From Galerina marginata (Eukaryota > Basidiomycota > Agaricomycetes > Agaricales > Galerinaceae): a stretch of DNA of 64,000 nucleotides. Position 1 is the first letter of the stretch; the number at the start of each line of letters is the position of its first letter. Below are positions 23,018-34,899 of the stretch, piece after piece. Location of the stretch: assembly GCA_023014335.1 (NCBI GenBank), contig JAECYW010000011.1, forward strand, positions 1,736,001 through 1,800,000. The letters run 5' to 3'. The notes under the pieces are model-generated. The model did no database searches, had not been told where the DNA came from, and was given only the letters and a program-made list of their open reading frames with translations. A program made the position numbers and the translations under genes.

Positions 23018-24805
23018 CTAACGGTCGTCCCTGTCAGCACGGGACACCATCGTTGTTGGACCATTATGCCAGTCCTCCACCCTCCGTGCACTGACAAGGC
23101 TGAAAGTCGAATCGTCAGTCCCAATGAAGCCGACTGCCATGCTCTGGGCAACAATATCGATGATGGGTGGATACCATTGTCCGTATTTTTGTTCTGTCTT
23201 TTCTTCGGTATGATCAAAATGCACCCACCCCAATTCTCGTATCTCCTCCCAAAAATCAGGGTCTGTTTCATCTGTTTGTTTTGTGGTGAATATTGTTTGT
23301 GGTGAATACCTCTATTCCGATGAGTAACAAAGTGATGGGCTCACCGGACATAATGATGACCTCCTTGACATGTTTATTTTGTGTCTCAAGGAGTTCTTGA
23401 CGCATCGAAGGCAACTTTTTTCTCAAATGTCGAGGGCGGTATCAAGCAATCCCCAGGAGTATCCCAGCACTGCTGAGCGAAGTCGCCGCGTCGCATATGG
23501 ACGGCAATGAACTGACAAATCGAAATTAGTTAATTTCTGCAGAAGATCGGGAAGCCACTAACCGGAGGAAGATCGTCCTTAGGGGCCCCAAAAACCCGCC
23601 CGAGATAACCTTCAACAATCTCAACAAGTTTATCGGTGAAATGGAAATGGGTCGCTACCCACAACCAGGGAGGTGACCAAGAAAACTTCCATTCATAGGT
23701 TTCGGGACTTGAAGTCAGGTAGTACAGGAAGTCGAAGCAGGTAAGATGCTCATCAGGTAGGAGTTCGTGCCCAAGGGGTGACTTTTCCATCAAAGTGTAA
23801 ACACCATTGGGTGGTGGAAGTGGTCTCTTTGGGTAGATATACCGAACCAGTTTGGAGAATACCAAAAAGGCGTCGTTCCCGTCACTTGGGTTATTGCGGG
23901 CTTCCGTTGGGGCTCGTGTATACGAAATATCGAGATTCAGATGATCCACAATCGACTTAACCCGCACTGGCCGAGGTTCGTTTCCATGCCGGGACGACCA
24001 GCAGCCTATTTGTTCGCGTTCCGAAGGCTTAGGTTCCACAGTTGAATCCTTCGAAGGCAGGTATTTCACATCTCGCCACTCGAGCAGAGGACGGATGAAT
24101 CGCATCCCTGGCGCGTGAGAGGTTGAAGATGTCTCCAAAGGGAACCATTCCTGCATCATGAGCTTGAAGAGATGAATGGACGGATATGAGGCAAAAGGAT
24201 AGACCAGCTCACAGATATGGTGGTCTGGTCCGAAGGGTGGAATGATGGGTACGCGATCCGTTATCATACCTAGATAAATCATATTGACCTAAGTTTCCGT
24301 CAGTTGGCGGAATTAAATCCGGTAGAGTCGGCGTACGGTGCTCATGAATTGGTTGGCTATTGAAGGTTCCAGAAGTCAAAAAGAACAGTAATACACGCCA
24401 GCGAGAGATGACGTACTGAACCCCGCGTTCGCTGTTGCCGTAATGTAGAATTTATCTTCAAGAAGATTGTCTAAAGCGCCATGAATAAAGAAACACCAAA
24501 CGCACGCTAAAGCTTTTGCACACCTCTGAAATGCCGCGTTGGCGGGCCTTTTATGAATCGTGATGGGTCCCATTCCTTCAGAGGCGCTTCCTCCAGTTGT
24601 TCCGTGATTCTGAAGTTGGTCGAGTTGTGGGCAATATGTCAGAGAGTTGCTGGCAGGATGAGCGCAATCTGGTGTGAGAATCCTGATTTTCCCAAGGTTC
24701 ACGACTTGGAGCGCTGAAGAGTAGCGAAATACTTGAGTAGGCCAAAGATAGGGCGGTTACAAAGAGCACGGCCAAGCAGACAAGCCACTTTACGCGATTC
24801 AGCAT
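23018..24805 (-). CDS. O-fucosyltransferase-like type II membrane protein (copy B)
   Basis: Six exons (24805-24417, 24356-24337, 24288-24213, 24162-23563, 23511-23345, 23262-23018). The N terminus is a short signal anchor (WLVCLAVLFVTALSLAYSSI). The lumenal domain parallels copy A: NQFMSTV, YLGMITDRVPIIPPF, VPFGDIF, PLLEWRDVKYLPS, VHMRRGDFAQQC with the full HxRRGD, and FIGTDDSTFSLVSARRVEDW. Three single-base breaks are needed: T4 at 24687-24690, CCC at 24106-24108 and T6 at 23416-23421. After removing one base at each, the protein is 497 aa, and the largest exon becomes exactly 599 nt, the size of its copy A counterpart, which argues these are single-base insertions. The last intron (82 nt) is longer than the rest. 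A pseudogene cannot be excluded. Confidence 0.6.
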
Positions 24806-25312
24806 GGCGGTGGAGAGGAAAGCAGGCGCCCAAACCTCCTTTCTTGGCCAACCTCGTTGGTGTCGTTAAATTTGGAAGAATTTGTGCGCGGTTGTTCATC
24901 AATGTCATTCAAAGCCCTGTTTGTGTCTAAATCGGGAACATGTCAAAGTAAAATGCATATTATGTATATGCCCGATAGCCCCGGTCCCTCAGAACCTCTC
25001 AGAACTTATATTTCTCGAACGCAGTCATGGTAGCCGATGCCCAAACATACTTGCCAAAGAGACATCAGAGCAAAGTTTCGATTCCAATTTCCAGCCGCCG
25101 GACGTCGTTTATTAAAGTCCGAGCCCCACCCTTGACCGAAAGTCGGATCAGGAATAAATTACCACCCGCGATCATCACTTTTCGCCGAATTAACGTGTCG
25201 ACGTTCAGCGGTGGGATACATATGCACTACAACTTGCTATTCCATGAGTCGAGTGAGATAATATACAAGGTATGGACCAAGTCTTATAGCGGAACAAGGT
25301 ATTAAAAGGTTT
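24806..25312. other. Intergenic between O-FucT-like copy B and Grx-like gene 2
   Basis: About 500 bp with the copy B promoter and the 3' UTR of the next minus-strand gene. No coding or structural signal seen. Confidence 0.5.
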
Positions 25313-26143
25313 TTATTTCGAGCCTGGAGTTGCGCCAGCTTCCTCTAATAGCTTTCTCAGTGACTTTATTCCCATGAAGCTCCTGAAGACTGTCAGAGCC
25401 ACCGATAGATTTACCGCGGAGCAGGATGTTCGGGAAGGTGGAATGATGAGTCAGGCGTGTCAAGAGGTGCTTTATCACGTTGCCGTCATCTATGAGGGGG
25501 AGGGAAATAATTAATAGGGCAAAAATTGGATAGAATTATTGATCACCTCTTATATCCACCTCGATGACTTTAGGCGGGCGGTTGAAGATCATATGAAGCA
25601 AGTAATTCTTTGGCACGTTTTGAGTACCTGGACAAAATGATTGGAATGAGAATGAGGATACTAGATCAGAAACGCACGGGCAATATGTCTGCAGGATGGA
25701 GAAGAATCAGAATTGTTCAATCCCCCCATGAGGGGTTGGGTAATGCTCACCTTGCTAAACACTATAACGGGATAGTTCTCATCAATACGGGCGCGTTCCT
25801 TATGCCAGTCCAAGGTGCTGTCACCAGCGGCATAGAAGGAAAGGTCGACAGGGAGGGTTGGGTCTAGTTGAACGGCATTGCTCAATACGTGTTCTTGTTC
25901 GTTGTCGCCCGTCACGAGATGAAGAAGACCGTATATCTCCCCTACGTCGACTTTCTTGGATTTCGTCAGCCTTGCTACACTTGACATGCTGGAAAGGGTG
26001 CCATTGAATGAAAGTGGTATTTCCCAAGGAAAGAAGAAGAAGAGAAGTATTCCAATCAACAGGACCGCGGCTAGCAGAAAGCGACGCCTACGAATCGGTG
26101 ATCCTATTCCCTTGGATTGCTTTGAGGTGTATTGAGTGGACAT
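25313..26143 (-). CDS. Secretory-pathway glutaredoxin (Grx6/7-like) with CPYS site
   Basis: Four exons: 26143-25751, 25688-25678 (only 11 nt), 25627-25547 and 25489-25313. The ATG at 26143 is chosen because no ATG lies upstream in frame. The N terminus is basic and followed by a membrane anchor (FLLAAVLLIGILLFFFFPW), then a stalk and a glutaredoxin domain: IVFSK, then the 11-nt exon giving TYCP, then YSKRAKELL. Spliced, this restores the CPYS active site of the Grx6/Grx7 class. FPNILLRGKSIGGSDSLQELH supplies the TVP-like and GGSD glutathione-binding motifs. It would be an ER/Golgi monothiol glutaredoxin. Two one-base breaks (GGG at 25576-25578, CCC at 25371-25373) must be removed to reach a 219-aa product ending LEEAGATPGSK. 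Confidence 0.7.
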
Positions 26144-26371
26144 GTTGGACTTTTGTTGAGGATCGACGTTGGAAAGAGCAGTCACGACACAACCGACGAC
26201 ACGTTGAGGTGAGGGTCAAGGTTGAGTTCGAGTTCGAATGTGGGAGAAGTACCGGAGCACCCAAGCCCGAGTTCGGCACCTTTAAAGTTTAAGCTTCGGG
26301 CCGCTGATCAAAGTAAAAGGCCGGTGCCTGGCGCACGGAATGGATGCCTTTTCTTCTCTAAAGCATCAATA
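26144..26371. promoter_or_regulatory. Divergent promoter, Grx-like gene 2 / HAD phosphatase
   Basis: Only 228 bp separate two start codons on opposite strands, so both genes probably share this control region. No clear TATA or known site was identified. Confidence 0.45.
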
Positions 26372-27372
26372 ATGGAGTCGGAAGCTTCAGCATCTAGAAG
26401 AAAGGTTGGCTATGTCTTGTTCGATATGGACGGTGTGTATCCAAACCTACCATCATTGTGCAGTGGTTGAAACGCATCTTGTAGGCCTCATGATCGATTC
26501 CGAGAAGATCTATACCATCGCTACCAGTCAGTTGATAACCTGATTTCAGTCTGACCTTACCCGTCCCCGAAGGGTATGGTACCAAGTTTTCGTGATAGAT
26601 GAAGTACTTGGAAAGTATGGCAAGGAGATGACCTGGAACATGAAGGCCGGATGCATGGGCAAACGTTGGTGATGGATCCATAGTCTAATCTTCCTGCCGA
26701 TTCAGCTAAATCAACCCTCAGCGGAACGAGAGGCAGGGGTCCACACACTATCATTCTTCCCGGACATTCCCATAGGCGTAGACGAATTTTTGGTGGAGAG
26801 AAATCGCGTCCAAGATACTCTCTGGCCCACGGTACCATTACTCCCAGGGATTCGCAAGCTCGTCTATCACTTGAAGAAAAATAATATCCCAATGGCTATC
26901 GCGACGAGTTCTCGTCGCAGGAATTTCGAGCTTAAAACAGCACACCACAAAGAGATCTTTGGGTGCTTCGATGGAAAGATCGTATGTGGCGATGACAAGC
27001 AATATCAGATGAGAGGCAAACCCGCTCCAGATATTTTCTTGGTTACTGCTGCTACTTTCTTGGGACGAAACGTCGGCAAGGCTGAGGAAATCGCAGATGA
27101 AAACCAAATCTACGAGCGTTCCATAGGTCTCGTTTTTGAAGATGCGGTGCCAGGGGTGCAAGCTGGGAAACGTGCTGGGATGTCAGGTATGCTTTTCTGG
27201 TATCGGTTATCCAATATTTTGATTGCGCCTCAACCACTTAGTCGTATGGGTTCCTGACCCAAACCTCTTGAAGCTGGACCACAGCAGCGTCGCTGAAACA
27301 GCTGACCAGATCCTTGCATCGCTGGAAGACTTCATACCCGAAGAATGGGGTTTGCCCCCATACGACGACTAA
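26372..27372 (+). CDS. HAD-superfamily phosphatase (HDHD1/pseudouridine-5'-phosphatase type)
   Basis: Five exons (26372-26432, 26485-26526, 26599-26664, 26722-27186, 27242-27372) give 254 aa with no break. All HAD motifs are visible: nucleophile motif DMDG (Asp18, Asp20), ATSSRRRNFE (motif II Thr/Ser), GKPAPDIFL (motif III Lys) and LVFEDAVPGVQAGKRAGM (motif IV acidic pair). The cap region carries LGKYGKEMTWNMKAGCMGKPEREA and SFFPDIPIGVDEFLVERN, the pattern of the GS1/HDHD1 group that removes phosphate from small sugar or nucleoside phosphates. Cytosolic; no targeting signal. The exact substrate is inferred from the group; a sugar-phosphate phosphatase is the main alternative. Introns are 52-72 nt. 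Confidence 0.88.
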
Positions 27373-27596
27373 CATGTTCATCGCCTTGAATGATGATAAC
27401 CCAACTGGCAAACACCCGACGAGTTGCTATCACCCCAGCGAGAGGTTTTGGAACTAAATATATTGCAATAATTTATACATTCAGCAGAGATACCTTTGAA
27501 ATTTGTCGTAAGCCCGAATACAAGTACAATTGCTGAGTTGACTCGAACGGTGAATTGTGTATGTCCACCATCCTTAACGAAGATATGAGTAAAAAA

Positions 27597-30500
27597 TCAT
27601 CGAACCACCATACTCAAGCTATTCCTGAACAAATCCCTACACTCTCCTTTGGTCACCGCACCCTCCTTCGAAGCCGCAGTCCAGTTCGGTATGAGGGGCG
27701 CAACTGAACTGGACATCCTACGAACATTAATAGAAGTAGAAGGAGCCGGGGTTCGACGCATGAATGCCGCAATAGGTGGTTTAAGCTCGGCATCACGAGG
27801 GGTAGACTGAGGCTTGGTTGGCTGCGATTTCTTATTGACGCGTAGAGGGGGTGTAGTCTTTGTGGTCGGCGCACTGACTTTCGACGATGGCGCTGCTTTA
27901 CGTGGCAGAGAATTCCGGGCAGGATACTGAGGCGGTGCCTGGCGAGGCGGCGGCGGCTTCATGGAGTTTGCATGAGGCTGAGGCTCAAGCTCAAGCTCCA
28001 ATGACATATCGGTAACGAGCCGAGAGAGGGGGGATCGAGTGGTAGGGAGATATGCATTGAACGTATTTGACCTCGGTTTGGTGGACGCCGCCATGAGAGA
28101 TTTGGGGCTAGGCGTTGACAATGTCGAGGGCAAAGGAGATAAGGCGTTGATTGTATTCGAACGTGGTTTTGTCGGCCGTGTCGAGGCTGTAACTGTAAGA
28201 TAGGTAGAGCTGGTTTTGGGAGACCGAGCAAGGACAGGTGTAGGTTTACTAGGACTCGGTATATTTGATAGGCGATTCATAATGCTTTGGCCAAACACAG
28301 ACTTCGACTCTGGCTTGGAACTGGTATGTTGTGGACCAGTCGTTGGTCGGATAGAAACTAGAGAGGATTTTTGGTTGGAAGGGGAAACGGATTTGGTGGG
28401 ATTGGGAGGTGTCTGCGGATTTACCGCTTTTCCTGGATTCGAAGCAGTTGTTTTTCGCAAGCTCCATAGGTTATTCAGTTGCTTCGAAGTTGATGCCCGA
28501 TGATGCGAGGTAGGACTAGGAGACTTGATACTACCAGGTGATGGCTGAACCGGCGACGAGGCTGTAGTTTGGGTAGGTAAGATTGGCCAAGAAATCTGCT
28601 TCTTGTTGAGGTTAGGAGAAGTACTAGACCTGCGACCAAGACGGCGAGCGAGACCCAGCAGCGGAACCATAGCGGTATTCCCAGAAAAGCGTTTGTCAGA
28701 ACCAGACGAAGACATAGAGCTTGTATAAGACAAATCAGACGTTGACATGGACAAGACAGTGCGGTCCTTGGCCGTAGTGAAAAACCGCGACTTAGCAATA
28801 GGAGTGGCAGGCCTGGAAACACGACCATAACCAGAGGCGGGCATAGAGGAAACAGAACGAAAAGGGCTAACAGGGCCAACAGGAGTGGATCCGAAGTCGT
28901 CGTCATTGTCTCCATCATAACAGGAGCTGGGTCTCTCATTATCGCCGTCAGCGGAATCCTGAGCAAGGTTCGCTGCTTCAGCCCCTTCCATCCATTGTCG
29001 GAATACTATGTCCAAAGTTCCGAGGCGTATCGTAGGCGTCGTCTTGGTCGTTCTGGATGACCATGAGTATATGCTCAGAATCTGACTCAGAATCACCATC
29101 ATCGGTGAATCTCAAGCGAACCAAGGTCGCTGTCGCTGAAAGAATTAGCAAGACGCGACACAGATATCGTAGTGGGCGAGTGTTCGCGTGCTTTAACATC
29201 CGCCAGAGAGCTCTGAGGTCGACAAACAAGCAATCCTTGGCTTTGAAGACGGGATTGAAGGGTTGTAGGATCTGCTGGAGTCGGGCTGAGCCCAACTTCC
29301 GTAGGATCAGATACACCCCTTATTCTATCAGCCTCCGACTTAGCGCTGGCTCCTTTTTCCCTCGTTTTTTTATCTCTGTGCTGAACATTTTCATCCTCGC
29401 ATTCACCGTCCGCGCCGAAGACATCTGCAGACACAGAAACAGGGAAATTAGGTGGATCATAAATTTCAACCAGACCTGTTGACGGTACGATTGTAGTTTC
29501 CTTGGCAGTTTTCTAAATCGAATAAGGGTAAGTATGCAGTACGTAGTTGAAAACGAGATACACACAAAGCCCTGGAATCTTATCCTTTTCAACCAGGATG
29601 ACGCCTCGTCGCTTCCCAAGATCCTTTGCAACTTTAGAGACGTTCTGCCTTGAAGTGACTTCCGATGGGTTGGTGGAAGGATTTACATTCGTTCCTCCTT
29701 CGTTTGACTTGAGATTTACTGACGAAGAGAAGTTGGCGTTGCTGTCCTGAAGAACGGGTTTCTTGGTCCTTGGCGTTGATAACCTGGAGCGAATGGGAGA
29801 CTTAGGAGTTGGGGGTTTGAGAGTTGAGCGAGGGACTGAGATGGTTGAATTGGGTCCTGCCAGACGGGTCGCAACTCTGCGGCGAGAGACAGGGGTTTTG
29901 GGTAAACTGAGAGGGAGAGGCGGAGCGTTGATTAGAGTACTTTTCGGAGGAACCTTTTGAGAAGTAACGGAAGAAGGGGGTTTCGTCCGATGCGGGGTTG
30001 CAGGCAGCCTAGCAACTTGTTTGATGGACAGGTTCGCTTTGGCCTCGTTTTCTTCGCCTTTGGGGGAAAGGTACGAGTCGATCGAGTGTACCAGGCGCTA
30101 GAGCAAATGAAATAGAAAATACAGTCAACGTAAGACACCCAGCAAGATTTGGAAATAAAAACCTGCGGCGTTGAATCAACCTTCGATGCAGAAAGTTCAC
30201 TGCAGACCCTTGGTAATTGATCGTCGACAGAGAAGTCAGACTTGACATTATGAGGGGAAGAAGCTCTGGGATTCGATCTGACTGAGGTGTCATCTAAAAC
30301 AGGCTTTGCAGAACGTTCCATTTCATTAAGCATTTGGGCACAAATATCGGAGAGTTCTGAAGGGGAAGGGGTAACGGTAGTGGTGTTGCTTGGATCAGTT
30401 TTTGCCTTTTGTTTCCAAAAGTCGGAGGCCTTTTGGCTGTCGTAAAGTTCTTTCCTTGACTGGAGAACAAGTTTGATGGCAGCTTGATAATGGTCTGGGC

Positions 30501-31134
30501 CTCGTGGCCCAACGACAGCAGGAATAATCCGAGACCAGGCAGATCCACGTCGAGTAGAGGCGGCCATGATAGAATTTATGAGGGCTTCTTCAGCGTCGGA
30601 ACCGTGCTTTATGGCCTGAGCCGCCCCATAAAGAACGTCCATGGGGCGTTTGAGGTCGATTATGGCCTGGATGAATATATTGGCTTCAGATACCTCGGCC
30701 TTGAGGGTCCTGATCTCTTCTTTGTCGCTCTTGGAAGAAATACTAAGTTTGCGTCCTCGATCCAACTGGTCATAGTAATCGATGCGAAGGGTAGTGATTT
30801 CTTCATTGAGAGCACCGATTTCGGAGTGTTGCATCTTGTTCTCGTGTTTGAGGTCGTCGTTCTTGGCCTCGAGGCTATGAATGCGACGCTGGAGTTGATT
30901 AATCTGGTTTTTGAGGACGTTGGTGGTCATTGAGATGGCTGAAGGAGTGCGCTTATGAGCTTGGAGATGTCCGAGGAGGGAGCTGGATAGAAGGTCAGGG
31001 TTCCACAAGGAGAATGTGTTGGGTAAGACATCGTCGACGACCGGTACAACGACGGCTGGCATAGATGTAGAGCGAGTAAGCCTTGGAAAAGAAGAATCTG
31101 GTATTATTCCGGTTAATGAGGGCGAAGAATTCAT
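27597..31134 (-). CDS. Large coiled-coil, Ser/Pro-rich protein of unknown function
   Basis: Three exons (31134-30163, 30097-29564, 29512-27597) give about 1139 aa. Residues about 75-165 form a coiled coil (LKNQINQLQRRIHSLEAKND onwards, with heptad leucines), followed by a folded-looking stretch containing DVLYGAAQAIKHGSDAEEA. The rest is disordered, rich in Ser, Pro, Thr and Lys, with many SP/TP and basic patches (PRTKKP, TRPTKPRSNT), typical of heavily phosphorylated scaffold or microtubule/cytoskeleton-associated proteins. No catalytic domain recognised. Two one-base breaks occur in exon 3, near 29119 and in CCCC at 28982-28985; after removal exon 3 is exactly 638 codons. It is divergent from the BI-1/LFG gene with 306 bp between starts. 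Confidence 0.65.
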
Positions 31135-31440
31135 GTCTCTCAGGGTGGAATACGAGAACAGTAAATGAAGCGAGACATTCTAAATTTATGGCGAAAAGCA
31201 AGAGTGGCTGACAGAAAATCAACAGAAGTTTTGAAACATAGTTGGTGCAAAACGCCCATAACGAATTGCAATCGTGAGTCGTATTCAGACACGGAGCCAT
31301 GGCCATGGTAGTTGTTCAAGTCAGAGAGGCATGAGGAACGCAATCTATTTAAAGCACGATGAGTCAGCACGGCGCCGCGGCGCGGGAACTGCACAGTTCG
31401 ACTCGAAGTCTGGGCTGACTTCTTCCTCTCTTTCACCACC
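31135..31440. promoter_or_regulatory. Divergent promoter, coiled-coil gene / BI-1-LFG gene
   Basis: 306 bp between opposite start codons. It contains the GC-rich palindrome-like run ggcgccgcggcgcggg near 31370-31386. Shared regulation is inference. Confidence 0.45.
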
Positions 31441-32776
31441 ATGAGCAACTATCCAGTTCCTCCGCCTGCATACGGCCCAGGGGGCTCAAACCCTAAATCG
31501 AACTACAATTCCGTTGATGATGAAAGCCGCGAGCCTCTGTTAGCAGGTTCCAGTCGCAGTGGTGGCGGAATCTACGACCAGCCGAATCAGGGAGACCTTC
31601 CAGACGACTTCAAGGTAACAATCCCCTTGGAAGGGCATCTTAAACATATCTGACCTATTGTTCCCTCTTTAAAGTATGGTGTCTCGGTCTCCGAGAGCTC
31701 CCCAGAGATCCGTAATGCGTTCATTCGCAAAGTCTATACCATCCTGCGTAAGTGATAGCACCCCGTATTCATGATGAGGCGCATCCTTATTCTTCTTTCA
31801 GTTTGCCAAATAGTGAGCACTATTGATCTATTTCTCTTCCCTTACTTAACTGATGGTTAGGCTGCTACAACGTTGGTCGGCGGCATAGTCTCTCAGTCGC
31901 CATCCACGATATTCTGGGTGCAAACCCAGTAGGTGTTATGATTGTCAGTTATGACAGCCATCCTCATCCTGGGTTCCTTCCAGTGTTTGGGCTTTCTATG
32001 TTCCACTGTTTGCCACCTTAATCAATCTTGGCCTTCTGTTCTGGAAGCGCCACACTCACCCATGGAACTTCGTCCTCTTGTCTACATTCACTCTCATGGA
32101 AGCTTTCACCCTTGGGGTTGCCGTCTCCTTCTACCGGAACGTCATCGTCCTTCAAGCCTTGTACGTGCCCTTCTTCGTATGTTTTCTGCCGTTATTCGCT
32201 GACTTGCTAACAGGCTGATCACAATCGGCGTCTTTATTGGCCTGACATTGTTCACTTTCCAATCCAAGGTACATGCCCATTTCTGTCATCTCACCAAACA
32301 CCATACTCACATTTCTTCTTCAGTACGATTTCTCCGGAATGGGACCGTTCCTCTTTGGCTCCTTGATTGCGCTGTGTACGTTTTTCTTACAATCCGCCTT
32401 ATCTTCCCATGGCACACTTACAATACGACGACAGGCATGACGGGTCTCGTAGGCATTTTCATCCCTTTCAGTCGCACCATGGATATCATCTTCGCCATTG
32501 GAGGATGTCTCATCTTCAGCGGCTATATCGTCTACGACACTTATATCATCAACAAGCGCTTGTCCCCTGACGAGTTCATTATGGGTTCCATCAGCCTCTA
32601 TCTCGAGTGAGTCTGACATGTGCACCTCGGCTTCTATCGTAACTTAATGGTATCTCTCTGTCACAGTTTCATCAATCTTTGTGAGTGTCAACGTTCCCAC
32701 CATAAACTTTCTTGACTGATTGTCCTATGTAGTCCTCAACATCCTGCGTCTCCTCAACGACCTCCAGGACAACTAA
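31441..32776 (+). CDS. Bax inhibitor-1 / LFG family membrane protein
   Basis: Ten exons (31441-31614, 31675-31747, 31802-31812, 31861-31928, 31984-32160, 32214-32268, 32324-32375, 32435-32606, 32667-32680, 32733-32776) give 279 aa, intact. A Pro/Gly-rich cytosolic N terminus (PVPPPAYGPGG) is followed by about seven membrane spans and the conserved LFG/TMBIM signatures: FIRKVYTIL before span 1, THPWNFVLLSTFTLMEAFTLG, YDFSGMGPFLFG, and near the end YIVYDTYIINKRLSPDEFIM and ISLYLDFINLFLNILRLL. The family forms calcium-leak or stress-modulating channels in ER, Golgi or vacuole; the yeast relative is Bxi1/Ybh3. Two exons are very small, 11 nt (31802-31812) and 14 nt (32667-32680), and both are needed to keep the conserved reading. 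Confidence 0.9.
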
Positions 32777-32995
32777 TTTCACCGTCCGATCTGATAGTCC
32801 CTTTTGTCTATGTGTAATATTATACTTAGTAGTCGTGTTGTGGATATTGACGAATATATGAAGGAGATATATTGAGAGTTCTAATGACCAGGACGGTTGC
32901 TGATTCCATCTATTTTGCCTTGAAAAGGTAATGTCCGATGCCCCATCTTGTTGGAAAATGAGTACTCGAGGTCAATGTTCCATGATAACAAATAC

Positions 32996-34678
32996 TCACT
33001 GCTCTCCTTCGTCCATCTTAAACAGTTCTGAACATGCCATGTAAAAGACACGGAACCTAACCAAAAATCTGGGTTAGAGACAGGTTATATCATTATTCGT
33101 GACAATACCTGTGATATGCTTTCGTCCCTTCGATTGCAGGTTGGCCTTTCTCTATGGCATCCTCTTCGAGTTCCTTCAGCCCTCCTACGCGACTTCAGTG
33201 AAGGTTTAGAAGAACAAGTCAAGGGAAGACATACTCTTGCCGTTCTTGTCTTGTAAGCCGAAGCCAGTCTTCCAGTGTTCTAGAGTAATGTGTGCCAGGC
33301 AGGTACCAACTTCGGAGAAGAGTCAAGTCGGACTGGAAATATAACTAGCGGAGTAATGCATCAGTGTCTGGTTGCGCCTCTTGAGCAATGTCAACCTCAC
33401 GAAAAGGTCATGCGAAGGCATTGTCCCCCCTTTAGATAGACATTATTCAACAACACCATAATAGAATAATAGAGAGGTTATAGAATGGCCTCACCAGAGA
33501 AGAAGTTTTTAGCCATCCACCCATCATCCTCTACGAAATGATATGGCATGGTCCGATGACAAAATACGTGGATAAACAAGAGCGATTCTTCAACCTGCCC
33601 CGCTTTGTCGCTCTTAGGGCGGAGCCAAGTGGAAACTTTCTTGAAGAGGGCCTGGTAGTTTTTCATGTGCTCAAGCATCTATAACCCTAGTGTCAACACG
33701 TCGACGAGGTGATAAAATAATCAAGTTTACCTCTATGGTCAATATTCTATCAAACCTACTGGCAGACAGCAACGAGTCAGCAGGGGGATTGCTCAAAGAC
33801 GGTTGCAAGCATTACCGCGTTGAACCGCCAAACTCATGGTTATTAACATCGGCAGTGATGATCTGACCACAGAAACCATAAGAACAGTATACAACATTCT
33901 CAAGAATCAAGATGAAGACGCACCTCGATATTCGTTAGTCCACGTTGCTTTGCGGTAGCAGCTATGTGTCGTTTTTGAGTTGAAGAGTTCGAAAGTCCAG
34001 TGATGCGTGAATTGGGGTATTTCTATGCGCCAATGTCGTTAGGATCATAGGCTAAACGGGTAAGTATGTAAGCTTGAGTCGCTTGACACACCTCCGCGAG
34101 GAACAACGTCAAACTTCCCCATCCTGGGACCATTATGGATCAATGACGTAGATAGAAAGAAGGCGGCCGTACCACATCCGAGGTCCAGAATATCCAGCCC
34201 ATCTCGCAACTGGGCCTTCGCACAATAACTTTCCAGCATTAACTTTTCCGCTTCTGCGAGGGTTTCTCGTCCTGTTGGATAGAGACACGAAGAATATTTT
34301 CCATAGGGCCCCAGAGTGGAGAGTATGAATTCCGTTTTGACCTTGGTTGCTGTGTCACGGTCTCATTGACAGTGAAGGCTCAGAGGACAAAACGCACTTC
34401 ATAATGTTGCTCGTTGGCCTTCTCTGGGACGTCTGCAATCGTCTGGCGAGTGCGAACGTCCTCAATCCACTTCATTTTGGCTGCGTGATTGGCTTCGACA
34501 GAGCCTGCATTAATTTCGCGCAGGCGTTGACGCAAAAGATGACGAATTGCTATTCGAAGGATAAAGTCTGGTACGAGGCCCTAATGTAGGCTCCGATTAG
34601 TGTCCTTCAACCAGGTCTCAAACTGGATGTAATCACCCTATCAAGCAGTTCATATCCAACCTCGGGTATAAAATTCAT
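32996..34678 (-). CDS. CFA-synthase-like SAM-dependent methyltransferase
   Basis: Twelve exons (34678-34637, 34580-34398, 34341-34173, 34123-34092, 34022-33924, 33862-33816, 33755-33731, 33678-33495, 33429-33401, 33344-33235, 33192-33109, 33056-32996) give 354 aa with no break. SAM motif I is ILDLGCGWGSLTLFLAE (about residues 126-142), followed by ITGLSNSSTQK, TADVNNHEF, FDRILTIEMLEHMKNY and FIHVFCHRTMPYHF, the order seen in the cyclopropane-fatty-acid synthase/mycolic-acid methyltransferase family (PF02353) and plant coclaurine N-methyltransferase relatives. The end RVFYMACSELF also fits. It probably methylates a lipid or amine with S-adenosylmethionine; substrate unknown. No signal peptide or membrane span. 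Its 3' end faces the BI-1/LFG gene 219 bp away. Confidence 0.85.
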
Positions 34679-34899
34679 GAGTGTGTGGTAGTGGGGAAGA
34701 AGACAGGAGTATAGGGGTAAGTACTCTTGATAGGTATTTAAGCGTGTTGCCGGGGTAAATAGGCTGCCTATTTACGAAGTTTAAGCGAATCAAGTTTAAC
34801 AGGCCTAGAGGTCAACCATCCTGGCGCGCTGATGATCGGTGATCGCGTCCCGTTCCCGATCCGGAGCTACTCCCATTGCCGATCGGTGACGCTGCTAGA

